Part shown: positions 21,776 through 33,591 of the stretch, piece after piece
Layout of the letters: each line of letters starts with the position of its first letter
How positions within the stretch are numbered: the stretch's first letter is position 1
Source of the DNA: Rhodosporidiobolus odoratus
Taxonomy: Eukaryota > Basidiomycota > Microbotryomycetes > Sporidiobolales > Sporidiobolaceae
Assembly: GCA_034387635.1 (NCBI GenBank)
Contig: JAOANU010000016.1
Location: forward strand, 744,001-808,000
Direction of reading: 5' to 3'
DNA length: 64,000 bases
Translations under genes and position numbers: made by a program
The notes under the pieces: generated by a model
Databases searched by the model: none
Told to the model about the DNA's origin: nothing
Seen by the model: the letters and a program-made list of their open reading frames with translations, nothing else

Positions 21776-23467
21776 ATGTCAACTCGCGGAACCGATTCTG
21801 AGGAAGAAGAGTGCCTCACCATCTTCAAGCGCTGCTACTTCTTCATTCATGGCGTCAATCAGGGCATGACTCGCAACAAGGTCCGCGCGCTCGTTGAAAA
21901 GGGAGGAGGGAAACTGGTCGACGACGTTACCAACCATCGGCTCACTCACACTATCGTTTCGGGGCAGCTCTGGTAAGCCTTTCTGGTCTTGCTGAAGCGT
22001 AGATAAGCGAGTTCACCGGGACTATCGGGAATCGCAGGTCAAGGCAGGGAACGAAGGGCGCCGATCTGACGATCAAGGGCATCATCAAGGCGAACGAAGA
22101 GAACAGGACAGAGTCGGACCCCAACTACAACGTGCGCTATCCCGTTTCTACGGAGCCCTCGCTACTGACTTGGCGAGTCCCACAGCGCGTCTGGCTCTTG
22201 CCTGTCGAGTACCTGCAGGCCTGCCTCGAAAAGCAGAAACGCCTCAGCGAGGCCAAGTACGACTACGAGCGCACCGCTGATCAGGTCAAGGAGGAGCGAG
22301 CTGCTCAGCTGCGCAACGGTGCGCTTCTGGTTCTTACCTTGCTCCGTGCGAGGGAGCTCACACCCTCTCACCCTCTGGATACTACAGAGCGCCGCCTGAA
22401 TGGTGGTAAATCCCGATATGGGCGTGGCGAGCGTCGTGCAGCCGAGAAGGCGAAGCAGATGAAGGCCGAGAAGGCGCTGCAGAAGAAGCTCGAGGCCGCA
22501 GGCGAGCTCAACAACGGCATGGACTCTTTCAGCGGTCTCCCGACTCTGGGCGGTGCGTCGCTCTCCTTCTCATCCTCAGCGGTGTGCTGATGATATCCAC
22601 TCAAGGCTCGTCGCCCTCGACCGCCAACATCGCATCTCCGGCGACGCCCATCGCTAAGCTGACCTTCCCAACTCAGCCGAAGCTCCCCTTTTCGACAGCG
22701 TCTACCTCTGCCGCCGCCCCTCCTGCGGCCAACACATCTCTCCTCAAACTCCCGAAGATCCAGGAGACACCAGCTCCAGCCGATTCGATCGCTAGTGACG
22801 ATCCATTTAGTGCGCTGGTTCGCTTCTTTTCGTATGTTGTTCCTTTTGCTGACATCCCATCATAGCCATCAAATCTAGGCCCAGCAAGCCTGTTCCTGCG
22901 TGGTTCTCTCAAGTCTCTGCGCCGACGGAAGCTTCAGCCTCGTCAACCTCCGCGAGACCGCTCATACCCGCCAGGAAGACATCCTTCCAGCCGGTCGGCG
23001 TCGTCGCCAAACCGTCGCTCGCCGGCGGAAGGGACCAACAGAGCGACGTCATCCAGCTCATCGGGGCTGATACTAGCGACGACGAACCGCTTGCCGCCAC
23101 CGCGTCCGCGAAGGACAAGGCGAGCAAGAAAACCTACTCGAAGAGTCGCCGCGACACCCTCCCCTCTTCCAGCAGCGACGAAGAGCCTCTCGCTATGAAG
23201 GGGAAGAAGAAGAAGACGACGTTGCCGATCGGATCTTCCTCTGCGGGTTCCTCCTCAGCCGCTGGCACGAGTTACGGCAGCGCATGTGTGAGCTCGAGCG
23301 GGAAGGGAGTTGGTTCCGACTCGAGCAGCTCGAGTATCGTCTTTGAGGAGCCGAAGAAGGGGAAGAAACGTACGTCGACCGAGAGGGAGGATGGGGACGA
23401 AGGTCGTTGCGCTCAGGTCAAGAAGAAGAGGCGCGTCATTCAGAGCGAGGAGGACGAGGAGGAGTGA
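21776..23467 (+). CDS. BRCT-domain nuclear protein
   Basis: A BRCT domain binds phosphopeptides in DNA-damage and replication proteins. Residues about 15-110 form one BRCT: CLTIFKRCYFFIHGV, NKVRALVEKGGGKLVDDVTNHRLTHTIVS, then after an intron a loop and the Trp helix RVWLLPVEYLQACLEKQKR. A Lys/Glu coiled region (RRAAEKAKQMKAEKALQKK) follows, then a long disordered Ser/Pro/Ala tail with SSDEEP acidic patches, KGKKKKT and KKKRR nuclear-localisation-like basic runs and an acidic end (SEEDEEE). Introns of about 50-75 nt were located at about 21974-22037, 22132-22182, 22321-22388 and two more. The ATG at 21776 follows a C-rich leader with ACA just before it. No second BRCT is present. No orthology to Rad9, Dpb11 or XRCC1 is claimed. 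Confidence 0.8.
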
Positions 23468-23828
23468 GCAGTGGTCGTCGCGCTTGTGGTCTTTCACTCC
23501 CCTTCCCCGTTCTTCCTCGTCGTCTATACCAAAAAGATCTATACTGCTTGTCGTTGGTTTTTCCTCAACATTGTAGCCTTACCTTTTCCGTTCCTTCTCT
23601 CCACGCCTGTAGACTCGATCCGTACTAAGTCGCTTGACAAGGTGTCCTTTCGCTTTCAGACTTTCAGTCTATTTGCGCACTAGTTGGAAGATCACACATG
23701 AGTTACAGATTGACGAAGAGCACGACAACATGACAGAGCTACCCCCAAGACTCTCGAGCGAGCTGAAAAGGAAACATCCTCAGCACAAGGCGCTAAAGAG
23801 AGCGGAAAAGCGGGATCCGCGCACGTGT
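23468..23828. other. Convergent intergenic between BRCT and HOS3-like genes
   Basis: About 360 bases containing the two 3' ends. T-rich after the BRCT stop. Nothing else seen. Confidence 0.4.
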
Positions 23829-26608
23829 CTACATTCGAGGCTCGCCCATAAAGCCTCCCTGCTTCCACGTAAACCTCACTTTGGGTCCGGCCGCCTGCTC
23901 TTGTTGGTCCGTCGGCTCTGGCTCTGCCGCTGCGACGGGATCAACAGCTGGCAAAACGGGAGGAAGAGGCGGAAGCGCGCCAATCGCTGGTACAGTGGCC
24001 GGCTCCTTGTGCCCTTTCCCCTTTATACCTCCCGAGACCACCCTTCTCGTTATTCCCTCCGACGCCGGCGATCCAGCAGGCGAGACTCCTGCGGCCAACC
24101 CCGCGTAGTCGTGCTTGACCTTGCGCTCCCTCAGCTGCATCGGTTTGGCCGGGGGCGTTTCTTCCCGAGTACGTTGTCGAGATCTGCCGGTCGAGGTCCA
24201 AGGTGTTGATGGAGATTCAGGGGCAGAAACGTCCTCGATTCGCGAGAAGACTTCGACAGCGCGAATGAGCCACGGGTCGTCTTTGTTTTGGTCGACGCCG
24301 ATAATTCCTCCTGCTCCTGCTCCTGCTTTTCGCCCTTTCCCTGTGGTAGGAATGGGTGCGCAGGCCTTCTCCAGCTTCTCCAGCTCTGGTTCGTCCCACC
24401 ACGCGTCTCTCTCCTCTTCTCTTGACTCTACCCCATCCCGTCCGCCATACAACCCAGTCAACAAACTGCCCGCCCCGCTCGCTAGTGCTCTATCCGAATA
24501 GCCTCCTTCGAGGACAGCGAGCACTTTCCCGTTGCAGTGGGTTTGGGCGAAGGAGAGGGTTTCGGAGGCGAAACGGCGGTAGAAGGACGTGGGGACGTTG
24601 CGGGAGTGGCGTGACATTGAGGGGTATTCATGCGGAGAGGCATCGAAACCTGATTGACGGTGTCGATGTGAAAAAGGGGGAGAGTAAGCGTGTATTTGAG
24701 TAAGATAGAGGGACACAAGGTCAAGACGAACCGGCTGAGATGATGACCAGTGTCCTCGCCTCGTCCTCCCCCAACGCCGCCGCTTCATTCTTCGTCTTTG
24801 TCAAGAACTCCTCTGCTTTGCCTAACAGCGCCTCCCGATACCCCGGCCACAGCTTTTCGTAGAACTCCTCCTCATTCGCCCAAGGTTCGAGGTGAGCGTT
24901 CGAGACGAATTGACCGTGTCCGCCTGAGAGGGTGAGAGATGCAGCAGCCACGAGGGAGGGGGAGGCATCTTCGCAGGCTGTTACAGCACAAATCAGCAGC
25001 GAGGTCAGTATCTTGCAAGAAGGCGAGGCGAGGCGAGGTAGGGCAGAAAAGAACGCACGATAAGACCAGATGTCATGCAGAGAGCCATACATGATCCTGG
25101 GAGGATCGGGCTCACTCGCCTGAACAGCAGCAGGAAGAGCGGCGGCGGGTTTCTTGGGTGAGCCGCCTTTTCGAGGCGAGCCCCCAGGCGTCCTCGCTCG
25201 TAGTTTCTCCTTCCTCTCGCCCAGGATCCGGTGCGCTTCTTCGTTGATCTTCCACGCAATCTCTTGCGTGCCATTGCCATGATGCTGCGTGAATCGAGTC
25301 GAGTTGCGGGTCCAAGTGCGCGGTTGAGAAGGTCAGCGGGGTTCGAGCAGGAGCAGTGGAAGGATGTCGACGCACGAGGTCAATGTCGAGGACCACCACA
25401 CGGTTGATACCGTGCTTGAAGTAGGCATGTGCAGCAGCGACGGCGACGTTGTTGACGAAACAGAACCCTTGAGGGTTGGCTTCGCCGCAGTGCTGTGGTA
25501 GCGTCGGTCGTCAGTCTCTTCCGTCCTGCGCACACACCACTCACCGTGTTCAGAGCAGAATTAGAGAGCGACGCACATGTCCCGGCGGCCTAATAGCCAC
25601 AAACGCCCTATCATAGCCGCCCCCATCACCCTTACTGCCTTCCACAATCCGATCGACACCCTCGCAGACCGCCCCGAGGGCACCGAAGATCGCACCTTCG
25701 CTCTCAGGGCAGAGGTACAGATCGCCTTGTGGGAGATGAGGGGGCATCTCGGAGAACGGCTGGGTGAGAAGGGCGGAGGGGGTGCGGCGGATGAGGTGGA
25801 GGAGTTGTGTGGGCCAGGGGAGCGGTGATAGAGGTGGCAAGGTCGACAATGCAGAATTGTTTGGCTTGGAGGGAGACGCAGAAGCGGCGCGGGTCAGTCG
25901 GGTCGGAGTGGACGTCGTGGCTGGTGAGGTAGAAGAGGTGGGATTGGAGGAAGGGCCGGAGAAGGTGACCTGGCTCGTCTGGAGGAAGGATGCGAGCCAC
26001 GCCGCATCTTGTTCGAGGTCGGAAGCATGATTTGAGGTGCCGTGGATAAGCTTGAGAGCGGGATCGTCGAGGGACATGTGGGCGGAAGATTCGAGGACGT
26101 CGAACGGCCCCGTCCTGACCTCCCTTGTCTTCTTGCTGCCGCCGAGACTCAAGCTTGTCATCATATCATCGAGCTCGTGTCGTCCTCCCTGGTCGCCCGC
26201 AGTACCTTTCACGTGCCCGAGTGACTGACTGCTCAACCTCGCCCATGCCGCTGCTACTCCACTTTTGACCGCTCTGATGCGCTCAGGTCGCTCTACTATG
26301 GCACCTATATCTGCGTTGCGTACGTAGCGGTGACCGGTACATGCGGGCTGGAAGAGGACGAGTAGTCGAGGTGGGGTGCTGGATGAGGAGGTGGGGGAGG
26401 AACGGCGAGGCAGAAATGCGCCGGGTTGTGCTCGGTCCGCAGGGGCTGGTATTCCGTCTGCTGGAGTCTTGGTGCTCGGCTCAGCGTCTTGAGGCTGTTG
26501 TCGAAATGTGCTGATTGCCAAGTTGAGGGAAGAGAGCGATGACAGAAACGACTCGTCGAGCGCGTCTGCAGTGAGCGGGGCGACTTCGGTAGGTTCTGAT
26601 GGAACCAT
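23829..26608 (-). CDS. HOS3: Histone deacetylase, HOS3 type (class II-like)
   Basis: Zn-dependent lysine deacetylase. The N-terminal lead is Ser/Pro-rich, then the arginase/deacetylase fold: FQPACTGHRYVRNAD, IVERPERIRAVKSG, LYLCPESEGAIFGALGAVCEGVDRI, AFVAIRPPGH joined by splicing to HCGEANPQGFCFVNNVAVAAAHAYFKHG, VVVLDIDL joined to HHGNGTQEI (metal-binding D-x-D and H-H), MYGSLHDIWSY-PCEDASPSLV, LTLSGGHGQFVSNAHLEPW, LVIISAG-FDASPHE and VLAVLEGGYSDRAL. The conserved Tyr of GGY is present. The SLHDI and HGQ motifs are features of HOS3 rather than RPD3 or HDA1. The insert KLRARTPGGSPRKGGSPKK is low complexity. The C-terminal 270 residues are disordered with RSRQRTREE and KQGGFMGEPRM. At least four introns. 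Start at 26608 is 133 bases from the LYR gene start, so the two share a bidirectional promoter. Confidence 0.88.
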
Positions 26609-26741
26609 GCAGCTCCTTGAACGCGCGCACGTGGATGTAATTGGGGTTCGACGAGTGAGAGCGGTGCGACATTCTTTCCCTCTCCCACTTGTACCAGCAA
26701 CGCCTCTCCAGCTTGCGAAGCCAGATCAGACGACCAATGCC
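26609..26741. promoter_or_regulatory. 133-base bidirectional promoter, HOS3-like and LYR genes
   Basis: The two divergent start codons are only 133 bases apart, so both core promoters and 5' leaders must fit here. No TATA box is evident. Confidence 0.6.
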
Positions 26742-27301
26742 ATGACAGCCGCCCTACAAAGTCGCGCCGCTTACCGCAGTCTCCTCCGCAACCTGTATCG
26801 CCTTACTCGACCTCATCCTCCCAACTTCATCAATTTGAGGCGGCTGTACCGTCCACGCCTCAGGCAGCTACTGTTGGACCCTGAGCAGAACCTTGACGAA
26901 GTGAAAGATAGATGTACGTCTGGCTCACCTCGATAGCGGTGTGTTGACGCTTACGTCCTTCTCCTCTTGCAGTTGAACGCACCCTCTCGCTCCTACAATC
27001 CAATCCCGTCCTCCTTCGCAATCTGTCCTCACTCTCCTACCACCACACACCGTACCAACTACCTCACACTTCCAACTCGAGCCGTCTGTCGCACCTCCCA
27101 CGCCCAATCGAGTGGAAACCGCAAGATCCCGACGCGGCGAGAAAAGCCTGGGACAAGCGGAAGAAGGACCAGGACAAGGATCCGGCGTTGAAGGTTGGGA
27201 GGAAGGTGGATGAGCTGTTGAGGCGGTTGCTGAGGGAGGCAGAAGAGGAGGAAAACGTCTTGCTCGGCAAGATTGAAGCGAGGCGGTACGGGGACGCTTG
27301 A
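26742..27301 (+). CDS. LYR-motif (Complex1_LYR) mitochondrial protein
   Basis: LYR proteins are small mitochondrial assembly factors that bind acyl-ACP and help build respiratory complexes or iron-sulfur proteins. The N-terminus has AYRSLLRNLYRL, the LYR tripeptide in its usual helix, followed by a second helix (NLRRLYRPRLRQLLLD). One intron at about 26914-26972 (T | GTACGT...TTGCAG) joins to ERTLSLLQSNPVLLRNLSSLSYHHTPY and a Lys/Arg/Glu-rich tail (KAWDKRKKDQDKD, VDELLRRLLREAEEEE). Total about 166 residues, longer than minimal LYRM proteins. Which LYR subfamily is not clear; the tail after the second helix is not diagnostic. Confidence 0.78.
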
Positions 27302-27950
27302 ACCTGTCCGACTGAGCAGTGTGGATCGCCTGGCGGTTACGTGGACCAAGCGTTGAGGCTGGCGGGGGCCGCTGCGGCGGCTTGAGAACGCTTATACCGG
27401 TCTGTCCCTTTTCGCCTTGAGCGAAGGGTTTTATCCTGACCTCTTCAGCCTATAGGCTCGCGCAACCTCTCCTTTACCACCGCCGGCACGCATCACAGCT
27501 TCGCGTAGATGCAGTACGCCTCGAAGCGTATCGCCAGCCAAACTCTGGAGACACCGCGGCGCCTCGGGAGGGGAATGAGGGCAAAGGCGTAGAGTGTTCG
27601 ACCGCAGCTGAGTCAGGAAAAGTCGGACAGGCGGCGGTGAAGAGAGGGAGAGGTAGAGATGGTGTGTATCAGAGAGGATTTTCACGACGGGGAAAGTTTG
27701 TCTGGGGTACTGGTATCGGCTTGTTATCGCGGCCGGCGAACGCGTTCGTGCTTTTGAGCGCTGTTGACTTTTCACTTGGTCTCGAGTAACGCTCATTCCG
27801 CTACGGCTTCGTGTCGATCTGCACCTATCAACCCTGCTAGTCGTCTTGTGCGCCCGAGCTAGCACCCGCCAACAGTGTGCTCACACCTCGACGAGAGTTT
27901 GATCGTCAACCTTCTCAGCCTCCATCGCCTCAGTCTCCCTCGTCCGCTGC
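27302..27950. other. Intergenic, 650 bases, upstream of the large low-complexity gene
   Basis: Tandem orientation on the plus strand. No supported coding region. It may contain a long 5' leader or upstream exon of the next gene, since a short frame at 27877-27950 also runs rightward. Confidence 0.35.
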
Positions 27951-30900
27951 ATGCAGCACAGCCCAGTTCATGTACACTACTCTACTGCACCATACGACAT
28001 CGCTGCCAGACGCTCCCATACGCCGACGACCATTTTTGACATCCCCGCCTCGACGAGCTTAACCCGACAAACAGGTGCATCGACGACGGCACAAGCGCAG
28101 ACGGGCGGAGCACAACCAAGCGGGGACAGCGTTACTGGAGGAGCTATCGTCCCTCAGCATCGACCGGCTCAGCCATCGACTTCTACACCCACCTCACTGC
28201 ACCCACCTCCACCTTACTCAACCCTCTCATCCTCGCTCCCTGCATCCTCTCAGTCTACTCAGCCTCCAGCTCGAACCACCGCAGCTGCTCCCCAGCGCAC
28301 CAGCCTGTCTCCGCAAGCACAGCCGGTCGACTCGAGGGGCCCTCTGAATCCAGCCGAAAGCGGGGCGGCGAGTATGAGGACGCCCGAGGGGGCAGGGCAT
28401 CACGAAGCGAGGGACTGGAGCACGGTAGACTTGCTGGTAAAGCGGAAAGAATGTATGGAAGGGGCAAACAAGATGGCTGTCAACGGAGGGTTGCGTCCGT
28501 CTTCTTCCTCGTTCCGCTGCTCTCCCACCGTGCTAGCTGACCTGTCTTTGCTGCGCTCGCAAAGGTATCGAACTCGCCCTCGAGCACTCCGCCACCATGC
28601 CAGCACTATTCAAAGCTTCCCTGCCGACTCACCACTACCATCTCACCAGTCTCCCCTCTCCTCTACCCGGCGTTTCGAACGCCGACTGCCTTCAAATCTT
28701 CGTCGCATGGGCAAACTGGACGCAGAGGGTACAAGTCGCCACCTTCCCCATCTCCGGCCTTCTTGTCGCATTCTTCCTCGCCGACTCTGTTCCGCTTCCC
28801 GCTGATCGGGTCCGGGCGGTACACATTCTCGAGCAATATCGCAAGGCGACGGCGACGGTGTTCATAACTCTCGGGGGAATGACGATAGCGCAGCTTGTGG
28901 CAACGGAGAGGAGGACGGAGGTACAGCCTCTGCTGAGTGCTTGGGGCGACAAGGAATGGCTTTGGTGGAGGGCCATGATCGTGGATGCGAGCGTGCCCTT
29001 GACGTCATGGAGGTCGCTGAGGGAGCTAGCACCAAGCCTCGCGTCCGTCCCTCTCGCTAGTTCGTTCTTTAATGCCGCTCAATCTGCTCTCCACAGCCCG
29101 TCTGCCCATCATACAACTTCTCAATCTCCCCGCCCAGCGCCACAGCCTTCCCAGGTCCCGCGACACCCCGACTCTGTACAAGGCCGGGTAACAACGGGAG
29201 TTTCCGACCCCGATCAACATTTTGCGCCCCGTCCGTGTTCTCCGCCTTCCCAGCAATCCACCCTTCCCCAATCCCACTCTACGCCTCAACTCGCGCACAA
29301 TGCTCGCTCTATCTCTCGGCCAGCTTCGAATGCCGACGTCCCCTCGGTCCTCGCTGTTCCGTCTCGCCGCCATTCTTCCGGCATAGCTGTACCTCAACCT
29401 GTCAGCGATCGGTCGACGGTGCCCGCATCTCAAGCTGGTCCCTCCCACGCTGTCGGTGCTCCGTCGAATGCCACCGCGTCCGCCGACAGGGTGGTTCGGG
29501 TCCGTGTCAGGAAACCGCCGCCGCATCCACCGGTCGCTCCCCCTTTCCCCGACGGACAGCAGCAGCAAATCCCTACTAGCCTTTTACAGCAGTATGCGGT
29601 CCCTCAGGTCCAGCCTCCTCAGCAGCAGCAGCAGCTACTGCCCGCTGCATGGCCATACGGCACTGCTCCCGCTGCGGCGGCAGGACCGATGTCGGAGAAG
29701 GCAAGAGGCAAACAGCGAGCCGTTGAGGCACCCCTGCCGCAGCTTAAGCCCGCACACCTCGCTGTCCCGCCTGCGCCCGTATCCCGACCTGCATTGCTGC
29801 AGTCACAATCGCCGGTTGCCCCGAGCATCGTTGCGACGCATCACGCTCAGCCTGCTGGCACTACAACACTAACCTATGCCAACGCCGCAGCGCCCTCAAT
29901 GCCGACGTTCGCAGCTCCGCCAAGACGATCTGGCCGCCCTCGCAAGTCAGCCAGCAGACCTGTGGAGCTGCCACCAGAAGAACAGGCGGCGGAAGACGCC
30001 TTCGCCCGCGCCGTCCTGCTTTTCCGCGAGGCCGTTAGCGAGAACATCGCTGCTCGCCGTTTCGCCGCCGTCCGAGCTGCTCAACCCGTCGCAAAGAAGG
30101 CTCAAATTGACGAGACCCGTCCGTACGGAGACTACGTCCCGACTTGCGCCGCTCCTTCTCTGGGCGCCGGTCTCACCTCGACTGTACACTTCCTTCGCCG
30201 GATCGACCCGCTCAACGTCCTCCGCCCCCTTCCCCCTCCGCCTCTCCCGCCCCACCAACTCGCCTTCACCTCCTCCCCCTTGCCCGTCCTCGAGGATCCA
30301 ACTCGCTGCTTCGCCCTCAACCCTCGGCAATTCCTCGCCTACCCCACCTCTCTTCAGCCTCTCGCACCCGCCGATTCTTCCCGGATCCCCGGACTGGCCT
30401 TCGCGCTCGGCAACGATCTTGCAACGAGGCTGGATCGGAGATTAGTGCAAGAACCGGGTAAGGCAGATGAGAGGGAGAAAGAGTTGAAGAGGTTGATTGT
30501 GGAAAAGGCCAAGGGGGCGATTGCTGGAGTCAAGATGGCGGGATTGCCAGAGGTTAGAGAGCCGAAAGCGGCGAAAGTGGCGAGGCGGTTGGTGGCGGAG
30601 TATCGCAGGCAAGCGGAGCAGGAGGCGGCGAAGAAGAGAATGGAGAAGGAGCAGGATGAGGCTGCGCGTGCGGAGGTACTGAAGCAGAGAGAGAAGGAAG
30701 CCGCTGCAGCGGTAGCGGAACAGGCAGAAGAGGTGGGCGAGGTCGAGGTGCGTTCTCATTTTGTTCCCTCGAGTCTCTCAGTTGGTCTCGCACCCGTCTT
30801 CGTACTCACCCTACGATGCCGGCAGCCTGCGAAAGCCTCCGCCCCAGCTCCCCCGCTTGCATCCTCCTCCTCCGCCTCAGCATCTCCTCCCGTCGAGACT

Positions 30901-32325
30901 CGTTTGGCAGCATCGGCTCCCGCTGCACCCCGCAAAAGCCTTCCCACGCCTAACTCTACTGCGCCCGTTTCCGCCACCGCCGCTCGTCCCCCAGCGCGAC
31001 CGTCGCTCGCCGCCATCGGACCTGCTTTTTCCGCTCCGGCTGTACCGGGTACGCGTCCTCGAGCCAACTCGAACGGGGCAGGGATGCGTCGCCGACCCTC
31101 CGTCTCTGGCGCTGACGTTCACCCTCTCGCCCGGTTCTACGCGAGCGCGACGGATCAAGTTCGCACATTGGCGAGGGCGAAAGCGGCTGAGATCAAGGGA
31201 GTGCCGAGCGATGAGGTTGCGAGTGGCTTGGCGGTCGCGACGGCGAGGATGAGTCCGATGACCAGTATTAAGGGCTTGCGAATGCCAGGTTCGGCTGGAG
31301 CTTCACCCGCAACGGGAACGAGCAGTCTTCCCTCACCTGACGGTGTTCGCGTCAAGACCGGGCCGCCCGCATCACGAGCCGCTATTTCCACCCCTTCATC
31401 TTCTCAGCAGCCTCGTATACATTCGCCGCCTCTCGTACCTCTCCCGGGCGATGGCAGCAAGACACCTAGTCCACCGCAGCCTACCGGGGAAGCGGACGTT
31501 CAGATGCTCGATGCGGAAATAATCGCCGAGGAGAAACGAGCCGAGCCGGTTGTGTCGTCTGGGCCGACAGCGCTGGGCGTCGAGCTCGTCGTGCATGACG
31601 ACGTACCCGCTTCCTCCCCCTCTTCGGCCACGCCACCGCAGACCATCGCTACAGAGAAGCGACCTCCCTCCGTCACCGACGCGCCTTCCACTCTCGTCTC
31701 TTCCATCTCGCCTACCCGCGCCGCCTCAGCCGTCTCGACTCCCGCAGCGTCCGCCGCTCACGCTACGGCTGACACCGTCTCAGCTGCTGTCAAAGCCTTC
31801 CCTTCGCTCGCTGCCCTCAGCGGCAATGCTTCTGCCTCCATGGCTGACTCTTCAGTCACCTCCCCCACCTCCGCCAACCCGTCACCAACATCTCTCCGCC
31901 CTCAACCGATTCCCTCGAAACCGACAACCGTTCCTGGCGCTCGAGCTCCCCGCAGCTGTGCAGTCTGTGGGAGTCACAATTGCCCCGGTCGAGGTGGGAG
32001 ACAGTGGTGCATCAACCTCAAGGACAAGGGCAAGGGGAAAGAGCGCTCGGACGAGGAAAGATCCCCATCCCCCTCCTCTGCTTCGTCTCTCGCCGCTGCC
32101 GCCGCCGCCCCCAACGGGAAAGGCACCGAGCGCGACCGAATCGATATGCCTCCTCCGCCTCTTATCCCTCGCAAACGCATCGATTCGACGAGAGGAGAAG
32201 GAGCTGAGAATTGTAGGTGGCCGTTGAGTTTGATGGGACTGCCTGAGGCTTGGTTGAGGGAGAGTGATCCGATTATGCCGTTTACCATGGTCAGTGCGAG
32301 GAGGAGGAGGAGGAAGGGTATGTGA
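27951..32325 (+). CDS. Large low-complexity protein of unknown function with a C-terminal Cys cluster
   Basis: About 1,400 residues. The N-terminal 190 residues are Ser/Thr/Pro-rich, ending in WSTVDLLVKRKECMEGANKMAVNGG, which a phase-1 intron at about 28492-28565 joins to IELALEHSATMPALF. The only folded-looking part follows: CLQIFVAWANWTQRVQVATFPISGLLVAFFLADSVPL, then VRAVHILEQYRKATATVFI and WGDKEWLWWRAMIVDASVPLTSWRSL. The rest is disordered, with Gln runs, Ala/Pro runs and two Lys/Glu helices (about 30460-30750). An in-frame 81-nt segment at about 30751-30831 looks like a retained-frame intron (GTGCGT...GGCAG). Near the end sits CAVCGSHNCPGRGGRQWC, a C-x2-C-x4-C-x8-C cluster that could bind zinc. 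The 3' end is uncertain: a GTCAGT donor after MPFTM and acceptor near 32369 could extend it over the tail of the next gene. The architecture suggests a nuclear regulator, which is inference. Confidence 0.72.
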
Positions 32326-32507
32326 AGGTGGGGTGCTTGTCGTAACGGAACGTGCAAGGAATAGCAGGTCTCCTCAGGCCTCTCTGGTGCAGGAGGAACA
32401 GTCGAGAGTCTCTCGCGTCGACAAGCCACTCTCACGCTCTGGCGGAATGGCTCCTATGTACCAGGTGTTACTCCTACCTACAGAGCGAAAAGCAAACAAG
32501 CAAGCGA

Positions 32508-33217
32508 CTACCTTCTCAACTGCCTTTTCCTGCCCCCGCCAGCCTGCTTGAGCCTCTCCTCCTCGATCTCCTGGGGGCGGATCTGCTTGCACTGCTTACC
32601 GCTGATGACGAGCGGGACGCCGGAACTGAGGAACATCAGGCCCCCGTCGCGCCCGGGGCAGGGGAGAATATCGTCGTCCTTGATGTCGTCGAGGTTCTCT
32701 GTCAAGAGAGCTAAGTATGGTCAGTCAGACACTAAGACACCTGCTTAACCATTGCAGGAAGGCTCTCGTAGGCCAGTCAGGTGAGAGGGAAGTGAGGAGT
32801 GGGTATAAGGCGCACCTTCGTCCACCGTGTCAACCTCCCCCTCATGTGCTGCCTTGCCAGCCGCCTCCGTCTCGTCGGCCTCTTCCTGGTCGAGATTCTC
32901 CTGAGAGAAGGACTGGCGCAGCTTTGAGCGATTTGAAGACAAACGGGAAGGCAAGTCAGCCGGAGGCCTCGAGTTCTCCGTCGGCTCATCTCACTGCACG
33001 ATCGCAGTGAGTGCAAGGAGATGCACGTACACCCACTCTCCTCCTCTGTATAGTGGGCCTTTTAGCGTCGGCTACGAGGCCTGCGAGACGGAGGACAGAG
33101 TGCGAGGCTCTCGCTGGACGGTGACGAGAGTGGGAAGGGGATGAGCATACCTTGAGGGTGTTGGGAAGCTTCGTAGCTTGGAGTTGAATGTACGTTCCTG
33201 TCAGGAAAGTTTGGCAT
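32508..33217 (-). CDS. Tandem family member 1: small acidic/basic protein of unknown function
   Basis: Not recognised from any known family. Four exons close in frame: 33151-33217, 33031-33080, 32816-32900, 32508-32710, giving 134 residues. Exon 1 encodes a Ser/Pro-rich start (MPNFPDRNVHS...). Exon 3 is acidic (DQEEADETEAA...VDTVDE). Exon 4 carries the family motif: NLDDIKDDDILPCPG, GGL, VPLVISGKQCKQI, and a charged helix ending in the basic RKRQLRR. First and last introns are phase 1 like those in the sister genes; the second is phase 0. Donors are GTATGC, GTACGT and GTGCGC, and acceptors CAG/TAG. It converges with the large gene to the left. No signal peptide or membrane segment; the basic end could be a nuclear signal (guess). 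Confidence 0.68.
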
Positions 33218-33591
33218 TGTGCGGGATCAAGAAAGAGAAGATGGAGGAGAGAGTGAAAGAGAAAGAAAAGGAGGAATGACGGAAGTGCAGCTGACGTCGG
33301 GGCAACATGCAGTTCGCGCTCGAGTAGCGCGACCGCAGACGGCTTTCTATCCCCTTGCGTCCATTGGCATGAGCGTGGCGTCAGAAGAAGCTCCCATGCG
33401 AACAAGCGGCTGGTGAAAAGGTGAGTTAGGAAGGTCGATTTCTTCAGAAGGTTGCGTTTGCGGGACCGGACAGCCAGCAGGCTTTCCCGGGCGAGCCGGT
33501 CTCTGAAAGCATTGCTCATTAACAAGCGGTAACACTGGTACCGCACTCAACAACTGGCAGCTCCACCTAGCCACCCTCACCCGCCCGACCT
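33218..33591. promoter_or_regulatory. Spacer between tandem family members 1 and 2
   Basis: About 375 bases between the start of member 1 and the stop of member 2. No coding evidence beyond shadow frames. By position it should hold the promoter of member 1. Confidence 0.35.

Noticed and set aside
31550..32227. 225-codon Pro/Ser/Arg-rich frame within the large gene
   Set aside because: Out-of-frame shadow of the 1,242-codon frame, common with GC-rich Pro/Ser coding sequence.
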